From Nageia nagi (taxonomy: Eukaryota > Pinophyta), in contig JBITNC010000001.1 in NCBI GenBank assembly GCA_050084985.1, forward strand, positions 210,924,001-210,988,000: a stretch of DNA of 64,000 bases. The letters run 5' to 3'. How positions within the stretch are numbered: position 1 is the stretch's first letter; each line of letters starts with the position of its first letter. Below the pieces are notes generated by a model. That model was given only the letters and a program-made list of their open reading frames with translations, was not told where the DNA came from and did not search any database. Position numbers and translations under genes: made by a program. Positions 1 to 9,899 of the stretch are shown here, one piece after another.

Positions 1-171
1 TTGAATGTATTAAAGTGATAATATCAATGTTTGTCTTGAATATGAATTTTATAATCATTATCTTGAATATTGCATGGATTATCTTGAATATTGCATGGAT
101 TATCTTGAATATTGTGAATTATCCTTATTTATGTAGATGCATGCCGACCCATGGGTTGTATTATCTATTAT

Positions 172-183
172 CTATATAAATAA
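172..183 (+). promoter_or_regulatory. LTR TATA box, element A
   Basis: CTATATAAATAAG lies in the left LTR and is conserved at about 4813-4824 in the right LTR. It is the likely core promoter for the element's transcript. There is no direct evidence of activity. Confidence 0.55.
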
Positions 184-661
184 GGGATCTAATAGTAAGT
201 CCACATAACAAAGATACACACGATCCCGCATATGGTCTTGTAGTGGAAACCCCTTAAGGTATCTCTTGGTACCGCCTACAAGGCTGTGGTTTGTGTACTT
301 CCTTTTGCGAGTTATCCTGACATCTATGATCTATTCTGATATCATACTACTATTTGAGACATCTGTATTGAAGTTCTGGACTTGATTGAGAGGTCAAAAA
401 TCATCAAAAGAAGGCCGTCGATGCTCCCTTATGAACCGAGAACACCATCGATGCTCTATTATCTTCGAAATAGACCGCCCGCAGTCCTCTTTTTGCATCT
501 TCACAAGTCACTACATTTTTGAGGGGTAGTTCATCATCAATACATCGCCAACATCTTCATCTTTTGTTATCAGGTACATTCCGTGAGGTAAGTACAAAAA
601 TTACAGTCTTGGTTGGTACAATTACATTTCTAAATTGGTTATTTTGTTTATTGCTATTTGG

Positions 662-857
662 AATAAATTACTATCCTTAGCTCAAATACAAATATATTGG
701 GTTTGTAGATATTTACTTATTTCTTTATTTGCATGCTCAATTTTATTTGTAAACATTTGTGAGAATAAATTGCTATCCGTAGCTCAAATACAGATATATT
801 GGGTTTGTAGATATTTACCTATTTATTTATTTGCATACTCAATTTTATTTGTAAACA
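662..857 (+). repeat. 102-bp tandem duplication at LTR end
   Basis: Two units of 102 bp start at 662 and 764, each beginning AATAAATT and containing ATATATTGGGTTTGTAG. The right LTR has the same pair at 5303 and 5405, so the duplication predates this insertion. The open frames here (635-865 and 5309-5557) are products of this repeat and are not genes. Confidence 0.9.
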
Positions 858-859
858 TT

Positions 860-877
860 TGGTGAACCTGACGTGAA
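860..877 (+). other. Primer binding site, element A
   Basis: TGGTGAACCTGACGTGAA starts two bases after the LTR end. It begins TGG, as expected for pairing with a tRNA CCA end. It is not the common initiator-Met site (TGGTATCAGAGC). A related site, TGTTGAACCTGATAG, follows the element I LTR at 33734. The tRNA is not identified. Confidence 0.65.
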
Positions 878-879
878 AC

Positions 880-3118
880 ATGCTTGCTAATTTGAAAATG
901 AACAAAGATATAAATGAATTATCAGATTATCCTTCATTAGTTCAATCATCGCCAGAATAAAATAAGAGAAAAAGAAAAACATGGAAAGGAATAGAGCCAA
1001 CTAGGAAAAGTGCTAGAATAAACAAAGAGAGTGCTCCTAGGATTATCAAAGATAAACTTTCAGATGAGGAATCCTATCATGGTGATTCTGAAGATAATGA
1101 TAGCTTGGATAATGAAACCCTTGAAGGAGGAATCTTAGAAAACCTAGTTCCACCTTTGGAAAACAAATCACAGTTGGTCCTGTATCATTGGGTAAAATCT
1201 AACAATTCAAACCTCACTGAAAAATAAACTAAGGTTGATACAAAAATTCATAGAGCATTTTGGGGCATTCTACAAGTTCTCCGAAGATCCTACCATAGCT
1301 TATTCATTGCATAAAATCTATGAATTTTTAACTATGAATGGTCTCAGATTTTCCTTTAGAACATTTCTTGGTGAACCAATCTTTTTTTCAAGCATCATAA
1401 TTGATCATAATAGGACCACTCGCGATCTAAACCCTGTGGAAATGGACCGCCTGTGGCCCATTTATACAATGGAAAGTCATATCAACTTTTGTATGCTCCA
1501 TCATGATCAAAACTCTTTTGCCCCTGAGATAGTTAAACAAAATGTTTGTGAACCCTCTTTGTCATCTTTGGCATTCGCATATCATAAACCAATAACATTA
1601 GAAGAAGAAGATGATGAAATAATTGAGTTTGATGATGAGTCTGATAGTGATTCAGAAATAGAACTTGAAACAGACCCCGTTGCACAAAAACTTCTTAATG
1701 CTTACCCTTTCTGGTCGGATAAAGAAAAGAAAATCAAAGAGATAGAGGTAAAGAGAATAACAGATACAAAATCTTACCAAAAAACTCAATTGAGTGTAAG
1801 ATAGGTCATCATGGGAGAACTAGAAAATCAACTAATTCATGAATGGAGAGAACAAATAGGAAGATTTACTCCTGGAATACTTGATTATGAAAGTGAGGAA
1901 GAACCTAGAAATCTTGATTTCATAAATAAGCAACCTGAGGATAGTCCAATCACACAAATTGAAAAAGAAAAATCGGAGAAAATGAGAGCACAATTAGCAA
2001 ACATGGCTGAACAATTAAAAAAGCTAATACATTTAAATAAAGCAAAAGAGAATAAACAACTAGAAGAAAGTCACCCCCTTTGTTTGAGATTAAGAAGTAA
2101 AATTTGGGAAGGGAAAGACATAGATTTTGACAAATATAATGGTAGGAGTGATCCAAGAATGCATATTGTAATCTTTGAAGAAGCAGCTTATAGACATCAA
2201 CATGATTCTGATATGTTAGCTAGACTTTTTCCACTTAGCTTAGGGAAAGAAGCATCTGACTAGTTCTATGGACTTGAAAATCAAAGCATCAAGAGTTATG
2301 AGCAACTAAAATGTGAATTAATAGATCAATATCAATATAACATAAAGAGAAAACCACTCATTATAGATCTTGCCAAAATGAAACAAAAAGAAAATCAACC
2401 ATTTAGCAAGTTTGTAGCCAAATGGAAGAAAATTGCAAAATTCATAAACTTGAATGAGAAAGAACTAAAACACATGCTGATAAAATCCATTAGAGATGAG
2501 ATGGTGCTTGAATTCTTTAACTATCTAGACCAACCCCTCTCTGAAATGATCAATTCCATGATTCAAAAAGAGCAACACATGATGAAAATTGGTTTGTGGA
2601 AACTTAGAAAAGAAGAAAGGGAAACTTCAACAATTAACATAATCACACAAGAAAAACACAAACATAAATCAAGCAAACCTCATACTCTCTGAGTATACAC
2701 TAAAATCACAGAAGATCATAATGAGTTGTTGCAATCATTGGTGAAGAAGGGTCTAATTCAATTGCCACCCATAAACCAACAAGCCACCAAAACTATAGGA
2801 GGATTTTGCCAATACCATAGAGTTCATGGCCACAAAACATATGAACGTAAAAAATTCAGAGATATCATCCAAGATCTGGTAGATAGAAAGGCAATCTCAT
2901 TTGAAAAACTTGACATAAAAGGGAAAGCTCCTGTGCATGTAGATAATAGAAACTTGGGAATCTACAAAGACCCCATGCCCAAACATGACACAGGAGTAAT
3001 GTATGCACAGGAAAATGCAACAAAAAGCCCTACTATCACTGGGGCATCATGGTGTAAAAATCAACATGAGGCTAGCACTAGTGGGGGTGAGTTGCCCTTC
3101 GAAAATATCATTTGGTGA
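880..3118 (+). pseudogene. Ty3/gypsy-type gag, broken (element A)
   Basis: A run of open segments makes one decayed gag. An ATG at 880 opens an N-terminal stretch. After a frameshift near 1230 the frame runs 1235-1804 with a very acidic tract, then 1811-2263, 2378-2692 and 2726-3118, separated by stops or shifts. Residues around 2150-2330 (RMHIVIFEEAAYRH, then LFPLSLGKEASD and a capsid-like LENQSIKSYEQLK) fit the retrotransposon gag core. Residues near 2806-2880 (CQYHRVHGHKT followed by FRDIIQDLVDRK) fit the degenerate Cys/His knuckle of the Tat/Ogre-like gag clade. It would encode the capsid protein for packaging element RNA. The acidic N-terminal half matches nothing I recognise. Confidence 0.8.
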
Positions 3119-3200
3119 GCACCCATGATCATACTAACGAAACTAACATTAGGGTAGACACACTAACCAACATTATGGTAGAGGAAATAGGGATCCATTT

Positions 3201-3480
3201 TTATGTAAAAAAAAAAAGAAGTGCCAGTGCTCCATATCTATCAGTAAAGACCGCCTGTGGTCCTCTTTCATGATCTATTGGAATGAAAGTCATTGGATCC
3301 CACCTCTCCATCAAAGCTGTCAGCATGTTGCGATCATGAGACACATAATCAGTAAACACAAGGTAGCTGAAGGAAATGTCCTCTAGTATACTCTGGGCTT
3401 CATCCATTTGTGGCCATTAGGCAGTGGTAAAGGTGGCACTCTTACTGGATGGTCACATAAGGTATGCATGATTCTGCAAG
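3201..3480 (-). pseudogene. Antisense PMD-like remnant in element A
   Basis: On the minus strand an open stretch reads LEDISFSYLVFTDYV and then MLTALMERWDPMTF. In the PMD pseudogene at 60857 the matching stretch has LDDILSLCILVDL and then LTVLVEH, and plant mobile domain proteins generally carry a LITALVERWRPETHTF-like segment here. Spacing and order agree, so this is probably the start of an antisense PMD reading frame. The rest of the domain is absent, because only about 80 bases separate it from the gag end. The hit is short, so confidence is moderate. Confidence 0.5.
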
Positions 3481-3825
3481 AAAAGAGTGATAGAAAGTAA
3501 GTCAGTATCAGATATGAGATAAAAATAGCAAAAAATAGTTGGCAAAGAGGATTGGCCATGGTCTAAATTAGGGTAGAAAGGATCGCTAGCAGTCCTGTTT
3601 CCGTGCACAAAGGTTGACAAAATTTAGGGTACAGGTTCGTATGGATGAGCATAGTACAGTCATGATACCAAAAATTTGAAAAAATAGAATGAAAAGGTAA
3701 AAATGATGGGCTAGGGTATTCAATAGGAAAACCCTAGGGGTAATTTGGAAAACCAGTATGTAGGCAGCTAAAATCTGAAGGCAAGTAAAAATATAGCTTA
3801 TCATGCCTCTTGGTGGAGTTTCAGC

Positions 3826-4116
3826 TCCATCAGTTTATCATTTTTTTGTGAAGTTTGGTTCTTATGCAACTGCAGTACACCTCTTGGTGTGAAGGCTTAG
3901 TTGTGTGGAACTTAGCTCTCCCTTATTAGCTTATCACTTATTTTACAGAGTTCAGTTCATATGCAACTGCAGTACAACTCTTGGTGCGAAGGCTCAATTG
4001 TGTGAAACTTAGCTCTCCCTTATCAGCTTATCACTTATTTTGTGAAGTTCAGTTCTTATGCAACTGCAGTACATCTCTCGATGCAAAGGCTTAGTTGTGT
4101 GGAACTTAGCTCTCCC
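3826..4116 (+). repeat. 97-bp tandem repeat, three units
   Basis: Three units of exactly 97 bp end in CTCTCCC at 3922, 4019 and 4116. Each contains ATGCAACTGCAGTACA and TTGTGTG(G/A)AACTTAGCTC. The array lies in the non-coding part of element A between gag and the 3' LTR. No coding sense is seen. Confidence 0.9.
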
Positions 4117-4125
4117 CTATGTGTG

Positions 4126-4262
4126 GTCATGGTTGTCATGTCTTGTCTTGTGATGTGGTCTTGTCAAGTTATCATCAGGTTGTCAGGTGTGTCGTCATGG
4201 TTGTCATGTCTTGTCTTGTGATGTGGTCTTGTCAGGTCATCTGTTAGGTCATCATCAAGTGT
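4126..4262 (+). repeat. 68-bp GTCATG-rich duplication
   Basis: GTCATGGTTGTCATGTCTTG starts at 4126 and again at 4194, followed by more degenerate GTCATC copies. It continues the repeat-rich, non-coding 3' part of element A. Confidence 0.85.
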
Positions 4263-4556
4263 GTTGTTCGATTTATCATCATGGGTCATCAGCATTACGG
4301 TAAGATTATCAGATTATCAGATATATCAGGCTATCACCTTCTACAGCAAAAATGCAAGGGGCAAGCATGCCCAAGGTAATATCAAAAGGGAGTTTTCTCA
4401 ACCCATATCTAGTACTAATAAGCTTATCATGATGTTGTTTAAGTTTAGAATGGTTAGTGTTTATCATTGCTTATCAAAATTGTTTGCTATGATGTTGTGT
4501 TTTTACTTTGAATGTAAAATCTCAACTCACCTCATGTTTCTTTCGATTTCACATCC

Positions 4557-4567
4557 AAAGCGGGGCA
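4557..4567 (+). other. Polypurine tract, element A
   Basis: AAAGCGGGGCA lies immediately before the right LTR, whose TGTTAACA starts at 4570. Its position and purine content fit the plus-strand primer of an LTR element. Confidence 0.65.
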
Positions 4568-4569
4568 TC

Positions 4570-5498
4570 TGTTAACACATAAAAATGAATTTATGTTTTT
4601 AAATCAATAAATTAATGAAATATGCTTGGCCTAAATATATGTCTTGAATGTATTAAAGTGATAATTCAATGTTTGTCTTGAATATGAATTTTATAATCAT
4701 TATCTTAAATATTGCATGGATTATCTTGAATATTGCATGGATTATCTTGAATATTGTGAATTATCCTTATTTATGTAGATGCATGCCGACCCATGGGTTG
4801 TATTATCTATTATCTATATAAATAAGGGATCTAATAGTAAGTCCACATAACAAAGATACACACGATCCCACATATGGTCTTGTAGTGGAAACCCTTAAGG
4901 TATCTCTTGGTACCACCTACAAGGCTGTGGTTTGTGTACTTCCTTTCGCGAGCTATCCTGACACCTACGATCTATTCTGATATCACACTGCTATCTGAGA
5001 CATCCGTATTGAAGTTCTAGACTTGATTGAGAGGTCAAAAATCATCAAAAGAAGGCCATCGGTGCTCCCTTATGAACCAAGAACATCGTCGATGCTCTAT
5101 TATCTCCAAAATGGACCACCTGCGGTTCTTTTTTTGCATCTTCATAGGTCACTACATTTTTGAGGGGCAGTTCATCATCAGTACATCGCCAACATCTTCA
5201 TCTTTTGTTGTTAGGTACATTCTATGAGGTAAGTACACAAATTACAGTCTTGGTTGGTACAATTACATTTCTAAATTGGTTATTTTGTTTATTGCTATTT
5301 AGAATAAATTGCTATCCTTAGCTCAAATACAAATATATTGGGTTTGTAGATATTTACCTATTTCTTTATTTGCATGCTCAATTTTATTTGTAAACATTTG
5401 TGAGAATAAATTGCTATCCGTAGCTCAAATACAGATATATTGGGTTTGTAGATATTTACCTATTTATTTATTTGCATACTCAATTTTATTTGTAAACA
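4570..5498 (+). repeat. 3' LTR of element A
   Basis: This LTR runs from TGTTAACA to GTAAACA, 929 bp. It matches 1-857 from base 4644 on, including the TATA box and the 102-bp tandem pair. The sequence after it (TCCTG) cannot be tested as a target duplication because the left flank is outside the window. Confidence 0.9.
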
Positions 5499-5859
5499 TC
5501 CTGAGAAGAGGGAATATTAAAAATTACATCATCAATTTCATATTCCTCTATAACTAAATTAGACATTATTATTGGGTAAATGTCTGATAATTTATCATGT
5601 TCTTCATTATTCTCCCTTTGTATGTTAATTTTCAATCATTTTTCTTTATAAATATTTAAAATGCAAATGTAATATTCAAATACACAACATCCATAAAAAT
5701 ATAATTTAGAATATTAAATACTTCATCAAATATAATCATTTAAATATTATTATCTTTATCAATGGAATGTATAATGTATTTTCCTCTATGATCACAATTA
5801 ATCACAAATTATATTTTCTTATTTAATACATCTAGATAGAAAACCATTTAACTACAATG

Positions 5860-8100
5860 TTATGGTAAAACATAAGTTTCCTTATTTTCATGTAAATATC
5901 ATGTGGAGTCAATTATTCAATAATAACTAGGTACATCATGCAACATTATTCTTGGATTAAATCCTTCAAACTATTTACGTTTAAATAATATACACTTGAA
6001 TGGCCTATAATCTAATTGAATAATTTCTTGAATTTTTTCAATATTTTATAATGTTCCTTCTATTCAGTTTGTATCTTTTGTACTTGCATAACTTACTTGA
6101 TCAAAATTAACCATCACTCCATAATCAAATATCATGTTTTTCTCATCATTCTTTTCAATTTTGAAGTGTTTACCATATGCCCACATTAGGGAAACATGAT
6201 GCATGTACACATTTACATAAAAATGTTATTAGTGTAATCATTATATTTATATTAGTTGTAATTGTAATATAAAAATATTAAAAATTAAATGTATATGAAC
6301 AAAATGGTAAGTAGCATCATATTACATCCATCGGATATATTTAATGTTCTTGATCTATCTTTTCTTCTCTTATTTCTTTCTCATCAATTAAGTTTTTCAT
6401 CTATGACTTTGGATACTCTTTTATCCAATTTTCATCTCTTAGATGTGCAGGTAGGGGTGTACCCCTTGGATGTGTATTGTGAAATAAGATACATTATCCT
6501 AAAATTGTACTTCTTTTACTATTATATAATTCAATCCATACTTTACTACATTCCATATTCATTATGATAAATTGGTTCAAAGATTCATACATGACACAAT
6601 TTGTAAATTCATGATGATATAATATATACTAGTCATTAATCATTGATTAAATTAAATTCAAAATGCATGTACATATTATTATAAATTACTAAAATCTAAA
6701 ATATTATTAGTACCTTTAAGAGAATATGATGTCCCATTTATTTCTAAAAGCTCTCCTTCTAGTTTTTATATATTTTTATTTGCATCCCACATCTTTGGGA
6801 CATAATCATGGATTTGGAAAAGATACTCAGTTGCATAAAACATATTCTTGCATAATGTATCTCTCACCCATAGATCCTTTTGTTTGTAATTTTTTTCTAA
6901 CAAATGCTTTTAGTATATTTAAAAATCTCTTCACCAAAAATATTTTTCTAGCACTTATAATACATGCTATATCAATATCATCTACTAGGTGGATCAATAT
7001 GTGCACTTGTATGTTTATAAAAGTAGCAAATATTTATTTTTTGAATTTATAAAAAAATTCAACAATTTCTTTACACTATTTATTTATTTCACCCACATTT
7101 ATCTCCTTTTAAGTTACCATCTATTTAAAAAAATATAATGAATATCATTAGATGTCAAAATGTATAAAAAATTAGAAAAAAAATAATAAGCATATGCTAT
7201 TTTTATCATAGAGAAGTACCATAACATAAAATACCTTAGAAATAATGATAGTCGATCAATTGCAATGCTTAGATCATAAGGAAAATGCACACATCCATGA
7301 ATTGCAATTGGAAAAATATGTTGTAAATAAATATATATTTATACAAATATTTTGAATAAAATATATATTAATATAATATAAGAATTTAGATAGACATATA
7401 ATATGAGAATACCTTTAAAAAGTTATGGTAATCATGATATTTTAATCTTGTAATTTTACCATCAATAATGAATGATCTTCTTAGATATGATCCATATTGA
7501 GATGATATTCTAATGGTTCAAAGAAGATTATGTATCATGTCCACTTCTTTTTTTATAATCAATGTGGGAGCAGGTACTTTTTTCCTTCAATCTAAATTTT
7601 TACTTACCCTAAAGGCATACTTTGTATTGGTATCCTTTAATTCATATCTCTCTTAAACACTATCTAATTCTTTGCTTATTGTATACCAATACAAAGAAGA
7701 TACAATATTTTTGACAATATGCATAGGATCCAATAAATGTGTCACTAACAAGAGCTTATAATATTCTAGTTTATAAAATATTGATATTTTGTTTATGCCT
7801 AAAACCATGTATAAAACTAATCATTTAATTGGTAAAATAATGAAATTAAAATATTAAAAAATGCATTTTTTCAAACAAATAAACACATAAATATATTTTG
7901 TTGAATTTCACCTTTAGGTAAGTCATCTTTGCCAATAATAACCTCATTTGGGCCTTTAATAGTACCTTTCTCAAAGACTCTATTCTAATATTTTTCTTCA
8001 CATTTCTAGTAATTATTCCACCAATCCATAAGATTTGTGTAATTGGTAATGGAGGTATAATCAACCTCACCATTAAACTATGATTTTTAATTTCAAAAAT
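5860..8100 (-). pseudogene. CACTA (En/Spm) transposase remnants
   Basis: Minus-strand pieces occur in the domain order of a plant CACTA transposase. At 7765-7385 is a TNP2-type segment with HLLDPMHIVKNI, KKEVDMIHNLL, SFIIDGKITRLK and YHDYHNFLK. In relatives this is the DPMHI block followed by a LKSHDYHNLM-like block. At 6910-6715 is GSMGERYIMQEYVLC, like the DUF4218 segment. At 6195-5860 is YGKHFKIEKNDEKN, then FDYGVMVNFDQVSYASTKD and IIQLDYRPFKCILFK, like DUF4216. A GT follows the first block directly, so introns probably separate them. An upstream stretch (8073-7846) may be more of the gene but is not diagnostic. Several in-frame stops are present, so the gene is dead. The left part may have been cut by element A. 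Confidence 0.75.
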
Positions 8101-8502
8101 GGTTTTACACTGGAAAATTTCTATTTCTAATGTATTCCATCTTCCTCAAATGTTTTGAATGTATTGATGTGAGATTTTCTACACATCATGGATAAGCATT
8201 GTAACCTTTTGTACAAAGGCCTATAATAATTTTTATTAGAAAATACATTATCATCTAGTTAAAGAAAATCAAATGTTTATAATATATTAATTTTTTATAA
8301 ATGTATATGTAATAAAGGTTATATAATATTTGAAAAAACACTTATATGTATAAAGTGGCTTTTAAAAATTCACCAAAAGTAAGGTCATCAATAACTTGAT
8401 AAACATTCTCCTTTTTATAAAATAATTTTAGAAGAAATATACATGCTATCATTTTCAAAATTACCATCTCTTACATCATTCTATGTATGAGGAGTATCAT
8501 TC

Positions 8503-9170
8503 CACTACTAGGAAAAGCCCTATTTTTATCATTTTTTATGTTACAAAATATTTCTAAACATATCGATATAAATTACATGGAAATGCATCACCTTGCATCG
8601 AATATTTATTTTTGCATTTTTTCATATTTTTCAAAGCAAATGTTGATGTAAATTTTAATGCAAATTTTAACATTCTGATGTAAATTATGACATTTTGATG
8701 TAAATTATAATGCAAAGTTTATGTCACATTCATTTAACAAAAAGGTAAAATACATTTGACCCATTCATTAAGACACTAATCGATGGCTCACATTCACTTT
8801 CTCCTCCATCCATGCCAAAAGCGATTACCCAATAGCCAAACATGCTCTCTAAACTATATATATCAACAAACCCTCCTTGCAATCCTATTTGAATTCCTTT
8901 GTATAAGGAAGTGGAGGAACAAAAAATCTATTAAGGCATGGGAGTTAGAGTATTAACTTCACAATATTCCCTACAATGAGCTAGTTGCTTCCATGCAAGG
9001 GTTCTAAAATAGGTATATCTTAGGTTTTGGGGATTTTAATAGGATTTACAAGGGCATTCTTCCCAGAAATGGTATCAAAGTTGCAATGGAAGAAGCCCAT
9101 AGAGAAGAAACTAGTGGTGGAGAAATCTTCAATTGTAAAAAATAAAGCTCTTGCAAAGGTTGAGAAGAAA
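8503..9170. mobile_element. CACTA transposon end fragment
   Basis: The sequence starts with the terminal motif CACTACTAGGAAAAGCCC, then repeats of the form GATGTAAATT and TTAATGCAAA typical of subterminal regions. From about 8730 to 9166 it matches, in reverse complement, the right half of the complete small CACTA element at 48544-49787, for example GATATATATAG near 8855 and the CCATCGATTAG segment. No opposite TAGTG end is found. Homology stops near 9170, where an LTR begins, so the fragment is truncated. Confidence 0.7.
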
Positions 9171-9203
9171 TTACCAAAAATTGCTTTATCATTTATGTAA
9201 TAA
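9069..9203 (+). CDS. Small Lys-rich ORF in CACTA fragment
   Basis: An ATG at 9069 opens 44 codons to a TAA at 9201-9203. The product is lysine-rich (MVSKLQWKKPIEKK at the start). The corresponding stretch of the 48544-49787 element is similar on its minus strand. Its last residues come from the neighbouring LTR, so this is probably the first exon of a transposon gene read past its broken end. Function unknown. Confidence 0.3.
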
Positions 9204-9473
9204 ATCATATTTTAGATTTATTTAAAGTATTAAAAAACAATATTACATCTCAAGATAAAGTTGATATTATAATGCAATGCCATGTGTTATATTAAATGCA
9301 ATATCATTTATCATGCTTCATATTTTTAAAAAGGTATCTCGAATAGAACAAAGATTATATTATTGCTATGATTTAGCTTTCAATCCTTTCTATTTCCTTG
9401 TATGTTATAAATATAAGAGTTGGAGGTTGACATTCCTATTGGATCTCTAAAATAGGTAGTTGCCCCATACATA
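9175..9473 (+). repeat. 5' LTR of element I, first piece
   Basis: From about 9175 to 9473 the sequence matches the minus strand of the element J LTR (57838-58553) in order: TAATAAATCATATTT, then TTTCTATTTCCTTGTA(T/G)G, TTATAAATAT, GGAGGTTGACATTCCTAT and GATCTCT. The match resumes at 24935 across element E. The left boundary is approximate because the LTR start is worn. A TATA box lies at 9405-9414. Confidence 0.75.
9405..9414 (+). promoter_or_regulatory. TATA box of element I LTR
   Basis: TTATAAATAT is conserved with the minus-strand TATA of the element J LTR at 58308-58318. The orientation agrees with gag transcription in both elements. Confidence 0.45.
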
Positions 9474-9860
9474 TGTTAGGAACTTGCAAGTTTCTAAATG
9501 GGATTCACATCAAATAACAATGAAAATGATAACAGAATGTATTCCAATCTCATAACACAAGCAACATGAATCTGAATAGGACAAGATAATAACATAATCA
9601 CTTTACTAAATAACCAAAATTAATCGCAGGCCACTTCAAGGGGGCTACCTCCTTACAACTCAAACACTATATTTTCCAATATGATAACTATTCTATTCCC
9701 ACATATATATATAGTCCGTCTACCCTAATACTAATCGACTGTTCAATACAAAATGGTGATTCACCTTACAAATATGTTGATCCCCTTACATTTAATATAA
9801 GTCAATATTCTAATTAATGTACTATAATCTAAGTAAATGTTAGGATATGGGATCCTAACA
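9474..9860 (-). repeat. 3' LTR of element E
   Basis: TGTTAGGAAC at the left and GGGATCCTAACA at the right form the ends. It matches 24545-24934 along its whole length with scattered substitutions. The adjoining 9861-9876 is the purine tract when read on the minus strand (AAGAGGGGTGGCA). Confidence 0.92.
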
Positions 9861-9876
9861 TGCCACCCCTCTTAAA
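9861..9876 (-). other. Polypurine tract, element E
   Basis: Read on the minus strand, TTAAGAGGGGTGGCA ends directly at the LTR start TGTTAGG. It is the expected plus-strand primer site for this minus-strand element. Confidence 0.65.
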
Positions 9877-9899
9877 GAGACCTTTTTCCTCAAAGCTAA

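Larger units (their letters stand above)
1..857 (+). repeat. 5' LTR of element A (partial)
   Basis: This copy matches 4644-5498 almost base for base. It ends in ACA at 857, two bases before the primer site. Within it lie three short direct repeats of about 22 bp near 60-115 (each with CTTGAATATTG), a TATA box at 172-183, and a 102-bp tandem duplication at the 3' end (662-763 and 764-857). Confidence 0.9.
1..5498 (+). mobile_element. Element A: gag-only LTR retrotransposon, left end cut by window
   Basis: Bases 1-857 are repeated at 4644-5498, which defines two LTRs around a 3.7-kb interior. The interior holds a primer site, a degenerate gag gene (880-3118), an antisense PMD-like remnant, tandem repeats and a purine tract before the right LTR. 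No protease, reverse transcriptase, RNase H or integrase motif is visible between gag and the right LTR. This fits a non-autonomous gag-carrying element (TR-GAG type) of Ty3/gypsy affinity that would need pol from another element. The right LTR is about 929 bp. The left one lacks its first 74 bp because the window starts inside it. Confidence 0.88.

Noticed and set aside
635-5557. Two similar small plus-strand frames (635-865 and 5309-5557) as a duplicated gene
   Set aside because: Both lie in the LTRs of element A and follow its 102-bp tandem repeat.
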